Origin: an uncultured Verrucomicrobiota bacterium
GTDB lineage: Bacteria > Verrucomicrobiota > Verrucomicrobiia > Opitutales > Opitutaceae
DNA length: 42,180 bases
Direction of reading: 5' to 3'
Assembly (NCBI GenBank): GCA_913058185.1
Contig: CAJXQX010000028.1
Location: forward strand, 1-42,180
Shown: in pieces, positions 27,190 to 37,056 of the stretch
How positions within the stretch are numbered: position 1 is the first letter of the stretch
How the letters are laid out: every line of letters begins with the position of its first letter
The notes under the pieces: generated by a model
Database searches by the model: none
Seen by the model: the letters and a program-made list of their open reading frames with translations, nothing else
Told to the model about the DNA's origin: nothing
Made by a program: the position numbers and the translations under genes

Positions 27190-28101
27190 TCAACGCGGAG
27201 GCGGTAAAGCGTCCGCGTCCGGTGCTACTTCCAGTATATTAGGCGCAATACTCGCATCGCTCTGGCCGGATGCCCAATTGATCCCACCCACCATCATGCG
27301 TTGGAAATAGTCTGCGGTCCAAACGTCTTCCCGATGGCCCATGGCGTTGAACCAAACGCGTCCGTTGCCGTGACTCCGAGCCCAAGCCAACGGGTAGTTG
27401 GGACGATCATATTCGGATCCTTCCATGCCGGCGGTCTCCATCACCAACAAGACGTGGTTATCAGGAGCAAATTCCTTTAACGAATACCACTCCTCTTTAA
27501 CGGATAATTCGGACCCAAGTTTCTCGAAACCGGGGAATTGGGAAGTGATGACACGGGCGGTGGCTACTTGTTGTGGGCCGTGATTAGTGAATTCGCCACC
27601 CAACATCTTAATGTAGGGGTCGGAGGCTTCGCCATTCAAACGATAGCGAAACCCGCGAGCGTCTTTGGGCGTGTTACCCTCAAACGCTTCGTAGGTATGA
27701 AAACAGTCACTCCCGGCATGCACAGCGACAAATCCTCCGCCCTGCGCGACCCACTCCAACAGCGCGGCTTTCCCCTTCGTACTCATCGGTGGATTCCCAT
27801 CTGTGCCCCGTTTCTGCAGATTCCCACTGGCGTAGAAAAACATGACATCAAATCCGGCTAAATATTTCTCGGAGAACTTGCTGCCGTCCTTACTGAAGAT
27901 GAACACCATGTTATTCTTCGTGCCCAACTGGGCCAAGACCTTCTCCGCGTGGCTCCGGCTGCCATCCTCTCCCCGCTTGATCACATCGTGTTCCCACCCC
28001 GATGACTTGGAAAAGAAGAGGACTTTGATCGGGGTGTCAGCGAAAGCACTGACTACGGTGAGACTTAAAAATCCTACAAACCAAAGCAGACGGGTATTCA
28101 T
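27190..28101 (-). CDS. Secreted ThuA-like domain protein
   Basis: A 303-residue exported protein with a signal peptide at about residues 1-22 (FVGFLSLTVVSAFA) and one ThuA-like domain with a class-I glutamine-amidotransferase-like fold. Typical segments are KVLFFSKSSGWEHDV, FVAVHAGSDCFHTYEAF, MLGGEFTNHGPQ and GRVWFNAMGHREDVW. ThuA proteins were named from trehalose utilisation, but most, including the many exported copies in Verrucomicrobiota and Planctomycetes, have no proven reaction. Sugar or glycan metabolism is a guess. It stands beside recN on the same strand (53-base gap), with no evident functional link. Confidence 0.88.
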   Translation of the reverse strand: MNTRLLWFVGFLSLTVVSAFADTPIKVLFFSKSSGWEHDVIKRGEDGSRSHAEKVLAQLGTKNNMVFIFSKDGSKFSEKYLAGFDVMFFYASGNLQKRGTDGNPPMSTKGKAALLEWVAQGGGFVAVHAGSDCFHTYEAFEGNTPKDARGFRYRLNGEASDPYIKMLGGEFTNHGPQQVATARVITSQFPGFEKLGSELSVKEEWYSLKEFAPDNHVLLVMETAGMEGSEYDRPNYPLAWARSHGNGRVWFNAMGHREDVWTADYFQRMMVGGINWASGQSDASIAPNILEVAPDADALPPPR

Positions 28102-28154
28102 AGCCTTCGAAATCAGCCCGTTCCTCGCCGAGGTGCAACGCCGAACGTGAGGTC

Positions 28155-29816
28155 TTAACTCGCCAACAACTCTTCGGCGTGGGCCCGAGCACTGGCGGCC
28201 TGCCGATCACCCAGCATCCGCGCCAACTCGTCGATGCGTTCTTCGCGATTCCCGTGAATCGGTCGAATAGTCACTTCAGCCCGATCTTTCGTCTGATCCT
28301 TTTCCACCAGCAAATGAGCTCGGCCGGTGGCAGCAACTTGAGGTAAATGCGTCACACACAATACTTGGTGGCTTTCCCCGATCGCCGCCATTTGTTCACC
28401 CACGATCCGACCAATTTCCCCACCGACGTTGGCATCAACTTCATCGAACACGAGGACCGGCACCGCATCGAGCTCGGCCAGCACCGTCTTCAAGGCCAAC
28501 ATCACGCGCGCCAGCTCCCCGCTGGATGCGATTCGACTGAGCGGCATGACCGCTTCGCCCACATTGGGTGAAAACAGAAACTCCACCGCACAATCCCCCA
28601 AGGGACCGGGCGTATCCAAAGGATTTATCTCGATCGCAAACTCCGCCCTTTTGAATCCAAGCTGAGCGATGGAATCACAGGCGATTTTGGTGAGCTCCTT
28701 GGCCGCTTTTTTGCGACGCTTGCGCAGTTTAGCACCGTGTTCGTGAACCGCTTTCTCGGCCACCGTGATTTGATGGTCCAGCTTGGCCAAGGCACCTTCG
28801 ATGTCACCTTGGCCATCGAGTTGCTTCCGTAAATCTTCCCGAGCTTTCGCCACCGCTTCGAGGTCGCCCCCATACTTCCGCTTAGACTCTAACCAAGCAT
28901 TCATCCGTTGATGAAGCGACTCGACCTCGTCGGGCTCAAAATGAAATCCCCCGCCCAAAGCCGCGTATTCTCCGGCGAGATCAGCCACTTCAATACCCAC
29001 CGCCTCCAAGCGTTCGGTTAAGGCTTCTCCCTCCGTATCCAAATCACCCAACTCGCGCGCTGAACGCAGGAGAAGCGCAAGCTGCGGCCCTACTCCACCT
29101 TCGCCGCTCAATCCGGATTCCAGCTCGGTCGCTAAAGTAGCAAGTTCCTGAGCTCGGCTCACTCGATTGAAATCCCGCTCGAGTTCCTCAATGGCCATAG
29201 GATCCAGTTCCAATGCATCAAGTCGCGTTAGTTGGTTGCCCAGAAAATCAATCTGATCGGCCGAAAGTCGATCCTGAGTGGTCAGGCGTTCCCGCTCGTT
29301 TATCGCATTCCGCCACACCGCATAACGGTCGGTGTAGGCCGTCAGTAATTCGCTCGATTGCCCGAACAGGTCGAGTAGCTCCATTTGGCATGCCCCTTTA
29401 AGCAGACGACGAGGTTCACTCGGGCCGTGAAAATCGACCCAAATCTCACCAACCTGCTGTAAAGCTCCCAACGTCGTCATACTTCCATTGACGCTAATCT
29501 TAGGCGCCCGGGTTCGAGCCACGCTGCGTTTGAGCAACAAGACACCCTCCTCACACTCCGGCAGATCCAATTGCTCCAGGATGCTATCAATTCGGGCGGG
29601 GGCTTCAAACCAGAGAGAGGCCTCCACTTCGCAACGGTCCGCCCCTTGGCGAATGATCGATTTATCCACGCGATCTCCCGCTAGTAAACTGAGTGCGCCT
29701 AGCAAAATACTTTTACCCGCCCCCGTCTCACCTGTGACGGCGGTAAACCCCTCCTCAAATTCAAGCGAGACCTCTTCGAGTAACGCTAAATTTCTAATCG
29801 TGAGGGTTTGTAGCAT
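28155..29816 (-). CDS. recN: DNA repair protein RecN
   Basis: SMC-like ATPase acting early in double-strand-break repair. It has 553 residues from ATG 29816, whose N-terminus MLQTLTIRNLALLEEV is the family standard. The longer frame from TTG 29855 adds 13 unrelated residues. Walker A is GETGAGKS (residues 29-36). A long coiled-coil middle region follows (about 150-380), then the C-terminal ABC part with SGELARVMLALK (signature) and VLVFDEVDANVGG (Walker B). No LexA-type operator is evident upstream. Confidence 0.96.
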   Translation of the reverse strand: MLQTLTIRNLALLEEVSLEFEEGFTAVTGETGAGKSILLGALSLLAGDRVDKSIIRQGADRCEVEASLWFEAPARIDSILEQLDLPECEEGVLLLKRSVARTRAPKISVNGSMTTLGALQQVGEIWVDFHGPSEPRRLLKGACQMELLDLFGQSSELLTAYTDRYAVWRNAINERERLTTQDRLSADQIDFLGNQLTRLDALELDPMAIEELERDFNRVSRAQELATLATELESGLSGEGGVGPQLALLLRSARELGDLDTEGEALTERLEAVGIEVADLAGEYAALGGGFHFEPDEVESLHQRMNAWLESKRKYGGDLEAVAKAREDLRKQLDGQGDIEGALAKLDHQITVAEKAVHEHGAKLRKRRKKAAKELTKIACDSIAQLGFKRAEFAIEINPLDTPGPLGDCAVEFLFSPNVGEAVMPLSRIASSGELARVMLALKTVLAELDAVPVLVFDEVDANVGGEIGRIVGEQMAAIGESHQVLCVTHLPQVAATGRAHLLVEKDQTKDRAEVTIRPIHGNREERIDELARMLGDRQAASARAHAEELLAS

Positions 29817-29972
29817 GGGCTCGATCAGTGAGCCGACACCTCTCGCAGGATTCAAGCCGATCCGTTACCACTGTTCTCAAAAAGTGCCGAAGGAAGAACC
29901 CGGGGCTTCCGTTAACTTTGTTGTTGCCGAGGCGTGGGCCGATTCTGCTTACTCACCGGCTTCCAACATTTT

Positions 29973-30049
29973 GGACCCTTAGCTCAGTTGGTTAGAGCGC
30001 TTCCTTGACATGGAAGAGGTCACAGATTCGAGTTCTGTAGGGTCCACCA
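29973..30049 (+). tRNA. tRNA-Val (anticodon GAC), CCA encoded
   Basis: A 77-base cloverleaf. Acceptor stem GGACCCT/AGGGTCC (29973-29979, 30039-30045); D arm GCTC...GAGC with AGTTGGTTA; anticodon stem CTTCC/GGAAG around loop TTGACAT, giving anticodon GAC for valine; T arm ACAGA-TTCGAGT-TCTGT; discriminator A at 30046 and genomic CCA at 30047-30049. It sits alone between recN and ribF, transcribed towards them from the opposite strand. No repeated tRNA 3' end or integrase lies next to it, so there is no sign of an integration site. Confidence 0.97.
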
Positions 30050-30055
30050 TGCTTC

Positions 30056-30072
30056 GTCCCGCCTAGCGGGAC
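30056..30072 (+). terminator. Possible hairpin terminator after tRNA-Val
   Basis: GTCCCGC-CTA-GCGGGAC forms a perfect 7-bp stem with a three-base loop, starting seven bases after the tRNA CCA. No T-run follows, so it may be only a pause or processing signal. A second, weaker hairpin (CTCGTT/AACGAG, 30132-30153) lies before the ribF stop codon. Confidence 0.35.
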
Positions 30073-30158
30073 TATGGCGCACAAACTGTTCAAAATAATG
30101 GGTTTAGCCTTACAATTAAATGGTCCAGTAACTCGTTTTAATTAGCTAACGAGCACCT

Positions 30159-31115
30159 TTACCGCTTCCGTTCAAACCACTGCTTCGCGCCGCCACGGTC
30201 CATCGTGATTTGGTCCCGTAACGTTTCAATGTTGGTGAATTTTTTCTCCGAACGCAGGAATGCCACCCAATCGACCTGCAGATCAGCGCCGGTGGTGAAT
30301 GAAGGGGTCTCAAATAAATGCACCTCCAATGTCGGCGCGGATTCTTCGGAAGCCTCGACGGTTGGTCTCACCCCATAGTTTGCCACACCTTGCCAGACTC
30401 GAGACTCGCCGGCGACTCGGACTTCGACCGCATAGACCCCCAGTTTCGGTTGGCACTCAGGCGCCCACTGTAAATTAAGCGTGGGGAAGCCCATGGTTCG
30501 GCCCAATTTTCGCCCATCAACCACCTTGTTTTGGCTACGATACGCATAGCCCAACAATCGGTTCACTTGCTCGATATCGCCTTTTAACAGCGCCGATCGG
30601 ATACGTGTGCTGCTAATGGGCTTATCGTCCAAACTAACGCGCGGGGCGCTGAACACACTCAGACCCAAGTTTTGGGCCGTTTCGTTCAATAGACTTACAT
30701 CGCCCACTCTTCCACGTCCAAAGCGCCAATTTTCGCCCACGTAAATTGTGGTTAATCGGGGCAAAGCCCGTTGCAGATTCGCTACAAAATCTTCGGCCGG
30801 AATGGCCGCAAACTCTCTCGTGAACTTCTGCATGATCACGGCATCCAAACCGGCCAACAACATGCGGTTTACCTTAGTCGCCACGGGTTGGATGAGCGCG
30901 ACGGCTTTATCGGGCCGTAATAAACGACTCGGATGCGGGTCAAACGTCAGCGCAGCGGCGACTCCACCCGTGCGACGAGCCGAAAGCACGGCCGCCTCCA
31001 ATACCGCCCGGTGCCCCAAATGCACGCCGTCAAACATCCCCACCGCGAGGTGTAATTCGCGTTCGGGTAATTTCCCCGCCGCAGCCAAACCATCAATATA
31101 GCGAGTCTCGTTCAC
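30159..31115 (-). CDS. ribF: Bifunctional riboflavin kinase/FAD synthetase
   Basis: Makes FMN from riboflavin and then FAD. It has 318 residues. The N-terminal nucleotidyltransferase (FAD synthetase) domain has [17 protein letters not shown] and, near residue 175, the [11 protein letters not shown] motif. The C-terminal riboflavin kinase domain (about 190-318) has [17 protein letters not shown] and GVYAVEV. The start overlaps the truB stop by four bases. It is the last gene of the nusA-infB-rbfA-nrnA-truB-ribF run, its usual place in many bacteria. Confidence 0.96.
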   Translation of the reverse strand: MNETRYIDGLAAAGKLPERELHLAVGMFDGVHLGHRAVLEAAVLSARRTGGVAAALTFDPHPSRLLRPDKAVALIQPVATKVNRMLLAGLDAVIMQKFTREFAAIPAEDFVANLQRALPRLTTIYVGENWRFGRGRVGDVSLLNETAQNLGLSVFSAPRVSLDDKPISSTRIRSALLKGDIEQVNRLLGYAYRSQNKVVDGRKLGRTMGFPTLNLQWAPECQPKLGVYAVEVRVAGESRVWQGVANYGVRPTVEASEESAPTLEVHLFETPSFTTGADLQVDWVAFLRSEKKFTNIETLRDQITMDRGGAKQWFERKR

Positions 31116-31837
31116 AACGCGATGCGTGGGATCACTTCGTGGACCGGACGTAGTCGTTGGTGCAATTCGAGTAGCGGCATATCGAGCAAGGTCTCGAGAG
31201 GCAAAGCATCGGCCACATTCAGTTCACCCGATGCGGTTCGACGCAGGTTTTTCAAATGAGCCCCACAGCCCAGTTTTTCACCCAGGTCGTGCGCCAAAGT
31301 CCGCACATAGGTGCCTTTGCTACTCCGCACTAGAAAATCCAATTCAGGTGATTCCCAACGGGTCATATCGTATTGCATGATGCGAATGAAGCGGGGCTCG
31401 CGCACCACGTCCTCACCTTTACGCGCCCGCTTATACAACGGAACGCCATCAATCTTGATGGCGGAAAACATGGGCGGTATTTGGTATTGATCGCCTTTAA
31501 AAGATTCGAGAACCGTCTCGATCTGCGCGGCGGTCAACTCCTGCACGGGCCGTGTTTCCACCACCTCGCCATCGGCATCCTGCGTATTGGTCACTTCGCC
31601 CAACTTGATCGTGCCCGTGTATTCCTTCTCCACGCTCATGAGGTATTGGGACGCCTTGGTGGCTTTGCCGACCAACATCACCAGTAGACCAGTCGCCGCC
31701 GGATCGAGCGTGCCAGCATGCCCAATTCGTTTCATTTGCAGCTTACCGCGCAAACGAGCCACCACATCGTGCGACGTATGATCCGTGGGTTTGTCCACTA
31801 AAAGGACTCCCTCTATTTCCTTCTTTTGTCCGAGCAT
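31112..31837 (-). CDS. truB: tRNA pseudouridine-55 synthase TruB
   Basis: Converts U55 in the T-psi-C loop of tRNAs to pseudouridine and acts as a tRNA folding chaperone. It has 241 residues, which is short for TruB: the C-terminal PUA-like extension seen in E. coli is reduced or absent. The catalytic aspartate is Asp45 in [12 protein letters not shown]. Other family blocks are [24 protein letters not shown] and [15 protein letters not shown]. It lies 9 bases after nrnA and overlaps ribF. Confidence 0.96.
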   Translation of the reverse strand: MLGQKKEIEGVLLVDKPTDHTSHDVVARLRGKLQMKRIGHAGTLDPAATGLLVMLVGKATKASQYLMSVEKEYTGTIKLGEVTNTQDADGEVVETRPVQELTAAQIETVLESFKGDQYQIPPMFSAIKIDGVPLYKRARKGEDVVREPRFIRIMQYDMTRWESPELDFLVRSSKGTYVRTLAHDLGEKLGCGAHLKNLRRTASGELNVADALPLETLLDMPLLELHQRLRPVHEVIPRIAL

Positions 31838-31846
31838 GAATCAGGT

Positions 31847-32854
31847 CTATTTTTCGGCATCAAGTTCCGCCAATCGCTGCTCTAACGCAGTGATCAACTG
31901 ATGACGGAATACAACCGCGGCCATCCCCGACATCGTCAAACCTGCCGCGCAGGCATGCCCGCCGCCATTGAACTTAGCGGCAATCCGGTCAACCCGGATG
32001 CGAGGATCATTCGAGCGTAAACTGGCTTTAACTCCGTCGGGCCGCTCCTCAATCAGGCCACCAATCTCCACGCCTTCTATCGCCCGAGCGTAATCAACCA
32101 AACCCTCGGTGTCTTCCGCACTGGTTTGGGTCGCGGCAAATACGCCATCTTCGATCGTGCCCAAACAGATCCGACCGTTTGCGTGCATTTCAAACGAAGC
32201 CAAGAAACGTTGCAGCAACTGCATCTTACCCGCGGGTTCACGTTCATACAGTTCGTAACCCGCCTCCGCTGGGTCAGCACCGTTGGCCATTAATTCGGCC
32301 GAAATCTTAAAGGTGGTGAGGCTTGTAGAGCTGAAACGGAATTGCCCCGTGTCGGTAATGATACCCGTGTATAATGCCGTCGCGGTCGGAGCATCGATTG
32401 CCATTTTCTCGTCGATAAACAAACCACCTAGAATCTCACAGGTGGCCGCCGCTCCGGATGACACGCAATTGTGTTTGGCGTAACCATTATTGGAGACGTG
32501 GTGATCAATATTGCCGAGCACCTGCGGAAAACGTTCGCGCAGACGTTTACCCGGCCGATCCTGATCGGCGCAATCAACATAGATGACCGCGTAGTCTCGA
32601 TCATCGAGCGAATCCGGCTTAATGAAATTTTCCCCGCGCGCCGCAAATACCAACCGACGCGGCACCGCATCCAAATTAACGCAAATTACTTCATGGCCCA
32701 ACTCCCGCAACCCGCGAGCCAATCCTACCTGTGATCCAATGCAGTCTCCGTCGGGACGAGCATGACCCACCACCGCGACGGGTCTATCCCCCAAGTCGGC
32801 CAAGAGCAGCTTGAAGTTCGCCATCAAAGTCGGATCCGAAAGTCGATCGCTCAC
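31847..32854 (-). CDS. nrnA: DHH-family phosphoesterase, NrnA-like (oligoribonuclease/pAp phosphatase)
   Basis: DHH/DHHA1 phosphoesterase of 335 residues. NrnA enzymes degrade very short RNA oligonucleotides and dephosphorylate pAp. The N-terminal domain has VVGHARPDGDCIGSQ and NIDHHVSNNGYA; the C-terminal DHHA1 domain has the glycine-rich GGGHACAAG. Placement between rbfA and truB is common for nrnA in many bacteria. The start overlaps the rbfA stop by four bases. RecJ (853-2574) belongs to the same superfamily but is clearly a different protein. Confidence 0.92.
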   Translation of the reverse strand: MSDRLSDPTLMANFKLLLADLGDRPVAVVGHARPDGDCIGSQVGLARGLRELGHEVICVNLDAVPRRLVFAARGENFIKPDSLDDRDYAVIYVDCADQDRPGKRLRERFPQVLGNIDHHVSNNGYAKHNCVSSGAAATCEILGGLFIDEKMAIDAPTATALYTGIITDTGQFRFSSTSLTTFKISAELMANGADPAEAGYELYEREPAGKMQLLQRFLASFEMHANGRICLGTIEDGVFAATQTSAEDTEGLVDYARAIEGVEIGGLIEERPDGVKASLRSNDPRIRVDRIAAKFNGGGHACAAGLTMSGMAAVVFRHQLITALEQRLAELDAEK

Positions 32855-33225
32855 GCTGAATCTCCTTCCTCCGGGGTCGTTGGTGCCGTTTTCGCGTCAA
32901 TTTGATCCATGATCTCGAGCACACGATTCCCGCGACCGATCACTTCATCCATCAGGAAGACCCAATCGGGCGCATGCTTGATTTGAACCCGATACGCCAA
33001 TTCACGACGGATTTCCTTACGCTTGCGCGACACCCACCGGAAGCGGTCAGTCACCATCTCCTCGTCACCGAGGATGGAGAAAAAGATCTTACCCGTTTTC
33101 AGGTCCGGGGCGACCTGGACTCCAGCCACCGTGATCGCCACGGCTTCATGCTGGTATTTGGTGTGCAAATACGCGCCCAGCTCCCGCTGGACGAGTTCAG
33201 CAATGCGGATAGTGCGGTTGGACAT
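32851..33225 (-). CDS. rbfA: 30S ribosome-binding factor A
   Basis: Small KH-like protein that binds the 30S subunit and helps mature the 5' end of 16S rRNA, being needed for growth in the cold. It has 124 residues. The family pattern is clear: RIAELVQRELGAYL at the N-terminus, ITVAGVQVAPDLKTGKIFFS in the middle, and KHAPDWVFLMDE towards the end. It lies 21 bases after infB in the standard infB-rbfA order and overlaps nrnA. Confidence 0.95.
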   Translation of the reverse strand: MSNRTIRIAELVQRELGAYLHTKYQHEAVAITVAGVQVAPDLKTGKIFFSILGDEEMVTDRFRWVSRKRKEIRRELAYRVQIKHAPDWVFLMDEVIGRGNRVLEIMDQIDAKTAPTTPEEGDSA

Positions 33226-33246
33226 CAGACGCGGATCGCGACGCGA

Positions 33247-35670
33247 TCAGAGCGATGCGCGAACTTCTTGAATTTCGAAGATTTCGATGACATCGCCCTT
33301 TTCGTATCCGTTGAAGTCGTCGATTTGAATACCACATTCCAAGCCGGCCCGAATCTCGTTCGCATCGTCCTTGAATCGTTTGAGGGTATTGACCTTGCCT
33401 TCGTAGACAGACTCCTTGCCGCGGTGAATCCGGGCGGAGGCGTTGCGGATGATCTTGCCCTCGGTGACCAAACAACCAGCGACAAATCCCTTGGCCAGCG
33501 GAAACACTTCGCGCACTTCGGCTGCACCCTTTTTGACCTCTTTGGAATCTGGATCGAGGAGGTCAGCCATCATCTCGCGAACTCGATCGGAAAGTTCGTA
33601 AATGATCTTGAACGACTCAATCCCAACTCCGTGATGCTTAGCCATCGGAATGACGCCGTTCTCGAGTTTCGTATTAAAGGCTAGAATGGTCGCACCGGCT
33701 GCACTCGCCCGCTGCACATCGGTCTTGGTGATTAAACCAACTTCATTGGCCACGATTTCGGAGGAAACCTTTTCACTTTGAATACCCTCGATCATACCGC
33801 GAACCGCTTCGGACGAACCATAAACGTCGCTCTTGATCACGAGCTTCAAATTCTTGGCCTGCGTTCTCGCAATATTGGCAAATAAAGCCTCGACGGAAAC
33901 TTCCTTCGGCTCAGCCGCTTTGGTCGAGACGGTCTTCTTCGCGATATCGGCGGCATCTTCAGCAAGCTCTTGGGCCATCCGCGAGTTTTTCACCGCTTTA
34001 AAGGTAGCGCCACTTTCCGGCGGACCGGACCAACCGATCACGCGCACTGGCGTGGAGGGAGGAGCGGACTTAATATTCTTACCTTGGTCGTCAAACATGG
34101 CGCGGACTTTCGCCCACTCCTTGCCGCAAACAATAGCGTCTCCGACCTTCAAGGTGCCACGTTGGACAATGACGGTGGCGAGTGGACCGCGACCGACTTC
34201 CAATTGTGATTCGATAATGATCCCCGAGGCATCGGTCTGGGAGTTGGCTTTGAGCTCCAACACTTCGGCCTGGAGATTGATCATCTCGAGCAAATCATCA
34301 ATGCCGTCACCCTTGAGCGCCGATACGGGCACTGTGATGGTGGTTCCGCCCCAATCCTCCGAAGCGATGTCATGCTGCTGCATCTGGGTCTTAACCTGAT
34401 CAAGATTGGCGCCCGGGGCATCCATCTTATTGACCGCAACAATCAGGGTGACTCCGGCATCCTTAATAAATTTCAGAGCTTCGAGCGTCTGGGGCTTAAA
34501 GCCGTCATCGGCCGCGATCACCAGGATTGCGACATCAGTGACTTGAGCTCCCCGGGCCCGCATCTTGTTGAAAGCAGCGTGGCCTGGAGTGTCGAGGAAC
34601 GTGATGAGCCCCTTATTCTGCTTAACCTGATAAGCACCGATGTGCTGAGTGATTCCACCAGCTTCGCCGGAAACCACATTGGCTTTACGAATCGTATCGA
34701 GCAACGAGGTCTTGCCGTGATCCACGTGACCCAAGATGCAAACCACCGGTGGGCGCGGTGAAAGATTACGCTCTTCCTCTTCGGCGTCATTGATCTCTTT
34801 TTCAACTTCGAGATCTTCCTTGGATTTCGTCTCTACGATCTCCTTTTCGCCGCGATGCTTGATCTCAAGAATGACGTTGTGCTTTTCGCCCAACGCCATC
34901 GCGACGTCCTCTTCGATCGTCTGATTCATGGAGGCAAAAATGCCTTGGGCCATGAGCTCGGAGATCAATTTGAAAGGTTTAAGTCCCAAAACCACCGCAA
35001 ATTCACGCACGATGATCGGCGGCTTGATTTGAACGGTCTGAATCTCGCCCTCAACCGCCACCACTGGAGCCGCAGCCGCTGGGGCCTCGGCAGTGCTCGG
35101 TAGCGCTGGCCCTTTGCCGGGTGTAGTAGGGGTAGAAGGTGTGGGCGGTGTGGCAGCTGGACGCGGTGCCGCAGGTGGCGGAATGGGTGACGCGGCTGGA
35201 CGAGAAACAGGAGGCACGACTACGGGCGCCGGTGACGCGGCTCGAACCGGAGCGGCAGGAGCCGGAGGCGGAGTAGGAGCAGCAGCAACAGGCACAGGTG
35301 CCGCAGCTGGATTGGCAGCAGCAGCGGCCGCGGCTTTTTCAGCTGCGATAGCGGCGACCTTCTCGGCCTTCTCTCGCACAATGTCAGCGGAACTTTTCAC
35401 AAAGACACCGGCCGGGATGTTGACCTTCGGCGGAGTCCCCGGAGCGGGAGGCGGAGCAGGGGCGGGTTTCACCGCAACGGCAGCGACCTCGGCCACGGGA
35501 GCTTCGGGCTCGGCCGGCTTGGCGAACTCTTCCTGTAGTGCCTCAGCCGAGATGTTATCGATCGTGCTGGAGACACTCTTGACCTCGAATTTGCGTTCCT
35601 TGAGGAGCGCGAGCATGGACTTATTGTCCATGCCTATTTTCTTGGCGAGTTCGTGAATGCGGATGCTCAT
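33247..35670 (-). CDS. infB: Translation initiation factor IF-2
   Basis: GTPase that brings fMet-tRNA to the 30S subunit and promotes subunit joining. It has 807 residues. An N-terminal IF2_N helix domain (IRIHELAKKIGMDNKSMLAL) is followed by a long Ala/Pro-rich linker (about residues 50-205), a second IF2_N-like segment (IVREFAVVLGLKPFKLISEL) and the G domain from about residue 310 with GHVDHGKTSLLD, DTPGHAAF and NKMD. Domains II to IV run to the C-terminus. It is 47 bases after nusA. The repetitive, strand-asymmetric linker sequence also opens a glycine-rich 187-codon frame on the other strand, which is only its shadow. Confidence 0.97.
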   Translation of the reverse strand: MSIRIHELAKKIGMDNKSMLALLKERKFEVKSVSSTIDNISAEALQEEFAKPAEPEAPVAEVAAVAVKPAPAPPPAPGTPPKVNIPAGVFVKSSADIVREKAEKVAAIAAEKAAAAAAANPAAAPVPVAAAPTPPPAPAAPVRAASPAPVVVPPVSRPAASPIPPPAAPRPAATPPTPSTPTTPGKGPALPSTAEAPAAAAPVVAVEGEIQTVQIKPPIIVREFAVVLGLKPFKLISELMAQGIFASMNQTIEEDVAMALGEKHNVILEIKHRGEKEIVETKSKEDLEVEKEINDAEEEERNLSPRPPVVCILGHVDHGKTSLLDTIRKANVVSGEAGGITQHIGAYQVKQNKGLITFLDTPGHAAFNKMRARGAQVTDVAILVIAADDGFKPQTLEALKFIKDAGVTLIVAVNKMDAPGANLDQVKTQMQQHDIASEDWGGTTITVPVSALKGDGIDDLLEMINLQAEVLELKANSQTDASGIIIESQLEVGRGPLATVIVQRGTLKVGDAIVCGKEWAKVRAMFDDQGKNIKSAPPSTPVRVIGWSGPPESGATFKAVKNSRMAQELAEDAADIAKKTVSTKAAEPKEVSVEALFANIARTQAKNLKLVIKSDVYGSSEAVRGMIEGIQSEKVSSEIVANEVGLITKTDVQRASAAGATILAFNTKLENGVIPMAKHHGVGIESFKIIYELSDRVREMMADLLDPDSKEVKKGAAEVREVFPLAKGFVAGCLVTEGKIIRNASARIHRGKESVYEGKVNTLKRFKDDANEIRAGLECGIQIDDFNGYEKGDVIEIFEIQEVRASL

Positions 35671-35717
35671 CAGGCGGTGGTGCGGGAAAAAAGGCGGGCT
35701 AGCGGTATCGGTAAAAC

Positions 35718-36962
35718 TTAGGCGGATTCATTGCCGTTGGCGGCAACAACTTTGGAAAGAATATCAGCGGCTTCGTCGGCGGTGAAACCGGAACCCTCGA
35801 GGTCATCGGCTTCGACACCTTCAAAAATATCGAGGGAAACAAAACCAGCCGTGATCAAACGACCAGCGAGCTCACCATCAACTTGCAAGGTAGTCGCAAG
35901 TTTCTTGGTCGCTTCATCCTGCACGTCGACGGTCTCTTCTCTCCACTCCTCGATATCGATCTTCCAACCGATGAGTCGCGAAGTGAGGCGAGCGTTCTGT
36001 CCCTTACGGCCGATGGCGATGGCAAGATCATCTTCCGCCACCATCAGTCGGATGCGGCGATTGCGCTCATCAATGATGATTTCGCGGGGAACGGCCGGCT
36101 TGAGGGCCTCGTAAACCATCTGCTCCGGATCTTCGAAGTGGTTGATGATATCGATCTTCTCACCATTGAGTTCACGAACGATGGACTTCACTCGAGCACC
36201 ACGGGCGCCGACGCAGGCGCCGACCGGGTCGACCTTGGGATCATTTGAGATGACCGCCATTTTGGTGCGATAGCCTGGCTCACGGGCGAAGGCTTCGACG
36301 GTAACGGTGCCGTCGGCAATCTCGGTGACTTCCAGTTCGAAGAGTCGACGCACAAATCGCGGACTGGCCCGGGTAAGTATCAGTTCAGGCCCACGAGGGG
36401 TGCTGGCGATATCAGAAAGTAAGCAGCGGATGCGATCACCAGGTTGATATTCTTCACCTGGAACCTGTTCGCGACCCATCAGTAGGGCCTCGGCTTTACC
36501 GATATCCACGTAGATATCGTTACGCTCCCGGCGACGGACGGTGCCGGTGACGATGTTTCCGACCATGTCCTTGAAGTCATCGTAGATCCGATCCTTCTCG
36601 AACTGGCGCAGCTTCTGCATAACTGCCTGACGGGCGGTTTGAGCCGCAATCCGTCCGAGGGAAGCCGGATCAATTTCCTTTTCAACGATCTCGCCCAACG
36701 CAACGCCGGGTTGAAGGATGCCCGCCTTCTCGATGTGGATCTCCGTTTTCGGATCACTCACGGAGTCAACTACCTTAAGTAGCGACCAGGCTTGGAGTTT
36801 ACCGTTCTTGGGATCGATCTCAATCTTGAGCTCTTGCCCTGAACTTACCCCCTTTAGGGCGGCGGTTTTGATGGCATTGACGATCGCCGAAATCATATCG
36901 GCGCGATCAATGCCCTTCTCCTTCTCCATGTATTCAAGGACGGTAAGAATTTCGCTGCTCAT
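35718..36962 (-). CDS. nusA: Transcription termination/antitermination factor NusA
   Basis: RNA-polymerase-binding elongation factor that modulates pausing, termination and antitermination. It has 414 residues. An N-terminal polymerase-binding domain (about 1-130) precedes an S1 domain ([22 protein letters not shown] onwards), two KH domains with the motifs [17 protein letters not shown] and [15 protein letters not shown], and a short C-terminal helix-hairpin-helix-like domain ([15 protein letters not shown]). rimP, usually directly upstream of nusA, is not here; DUF2851 takes that position. Confidence 0.97.
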   Translation of the reverse strand: MSSEILTVLEYMEKEKGIDRADMISAIVNAIKTAALKGVSSGQELKIEIDPKNGKLQAWSLLKVVDSVSDPKTEIHIEKAGILQPGVALGEIVEKEIDPASLGRIAAQTARQAVMQKLRQFEKDRIYDDFKDMVGNIVTGTVRRRERNDIYVDIGKAEALLMGREQVPGEEYQPGDRIRCLLSDIASTPRGPELILTRASPRFVRRLFELEVTEIADGTVTVEAFAREPGYRTKMAVISNDPKVDPVGACVGARGARVKSIVRELNGEKIDIINHFEDPEQMVYEALKPAVPREIIIDERNRRIRLMVAEDDLAIAIGRKGQNARLTSRLIGWKIDIEEWREETVDVQDEATKKLATTLQVDGELAGRLITAGFVSLDIFEGVEADDLEGSGFTADEAADILSKVVAANGNESA

Positions 36963-37056
36963 AGGTGTGGGACGGTGCGGGAAGAATGTAGGTAAAAAAA
37001 AGGGCGGGCCAGAGGCCCACCTTCAGAAACTCGGACTGAAAATGTGAAGGAAGAAC

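Noticed and set aside
29973-30158. tRNA-Val as an integration (att) site
   Set aside because: No duplicated tRNA 3' segment, integrase or foreign island lies beside it. The only recombinase is about 29 kb away.
35093-35656. Glycine/alanine-rich 187-codon plus-strand frame opposite infB
   Set aside because: It is the complement of the IF-2 Ala/Pro linker, and the low complexity explains its openness.
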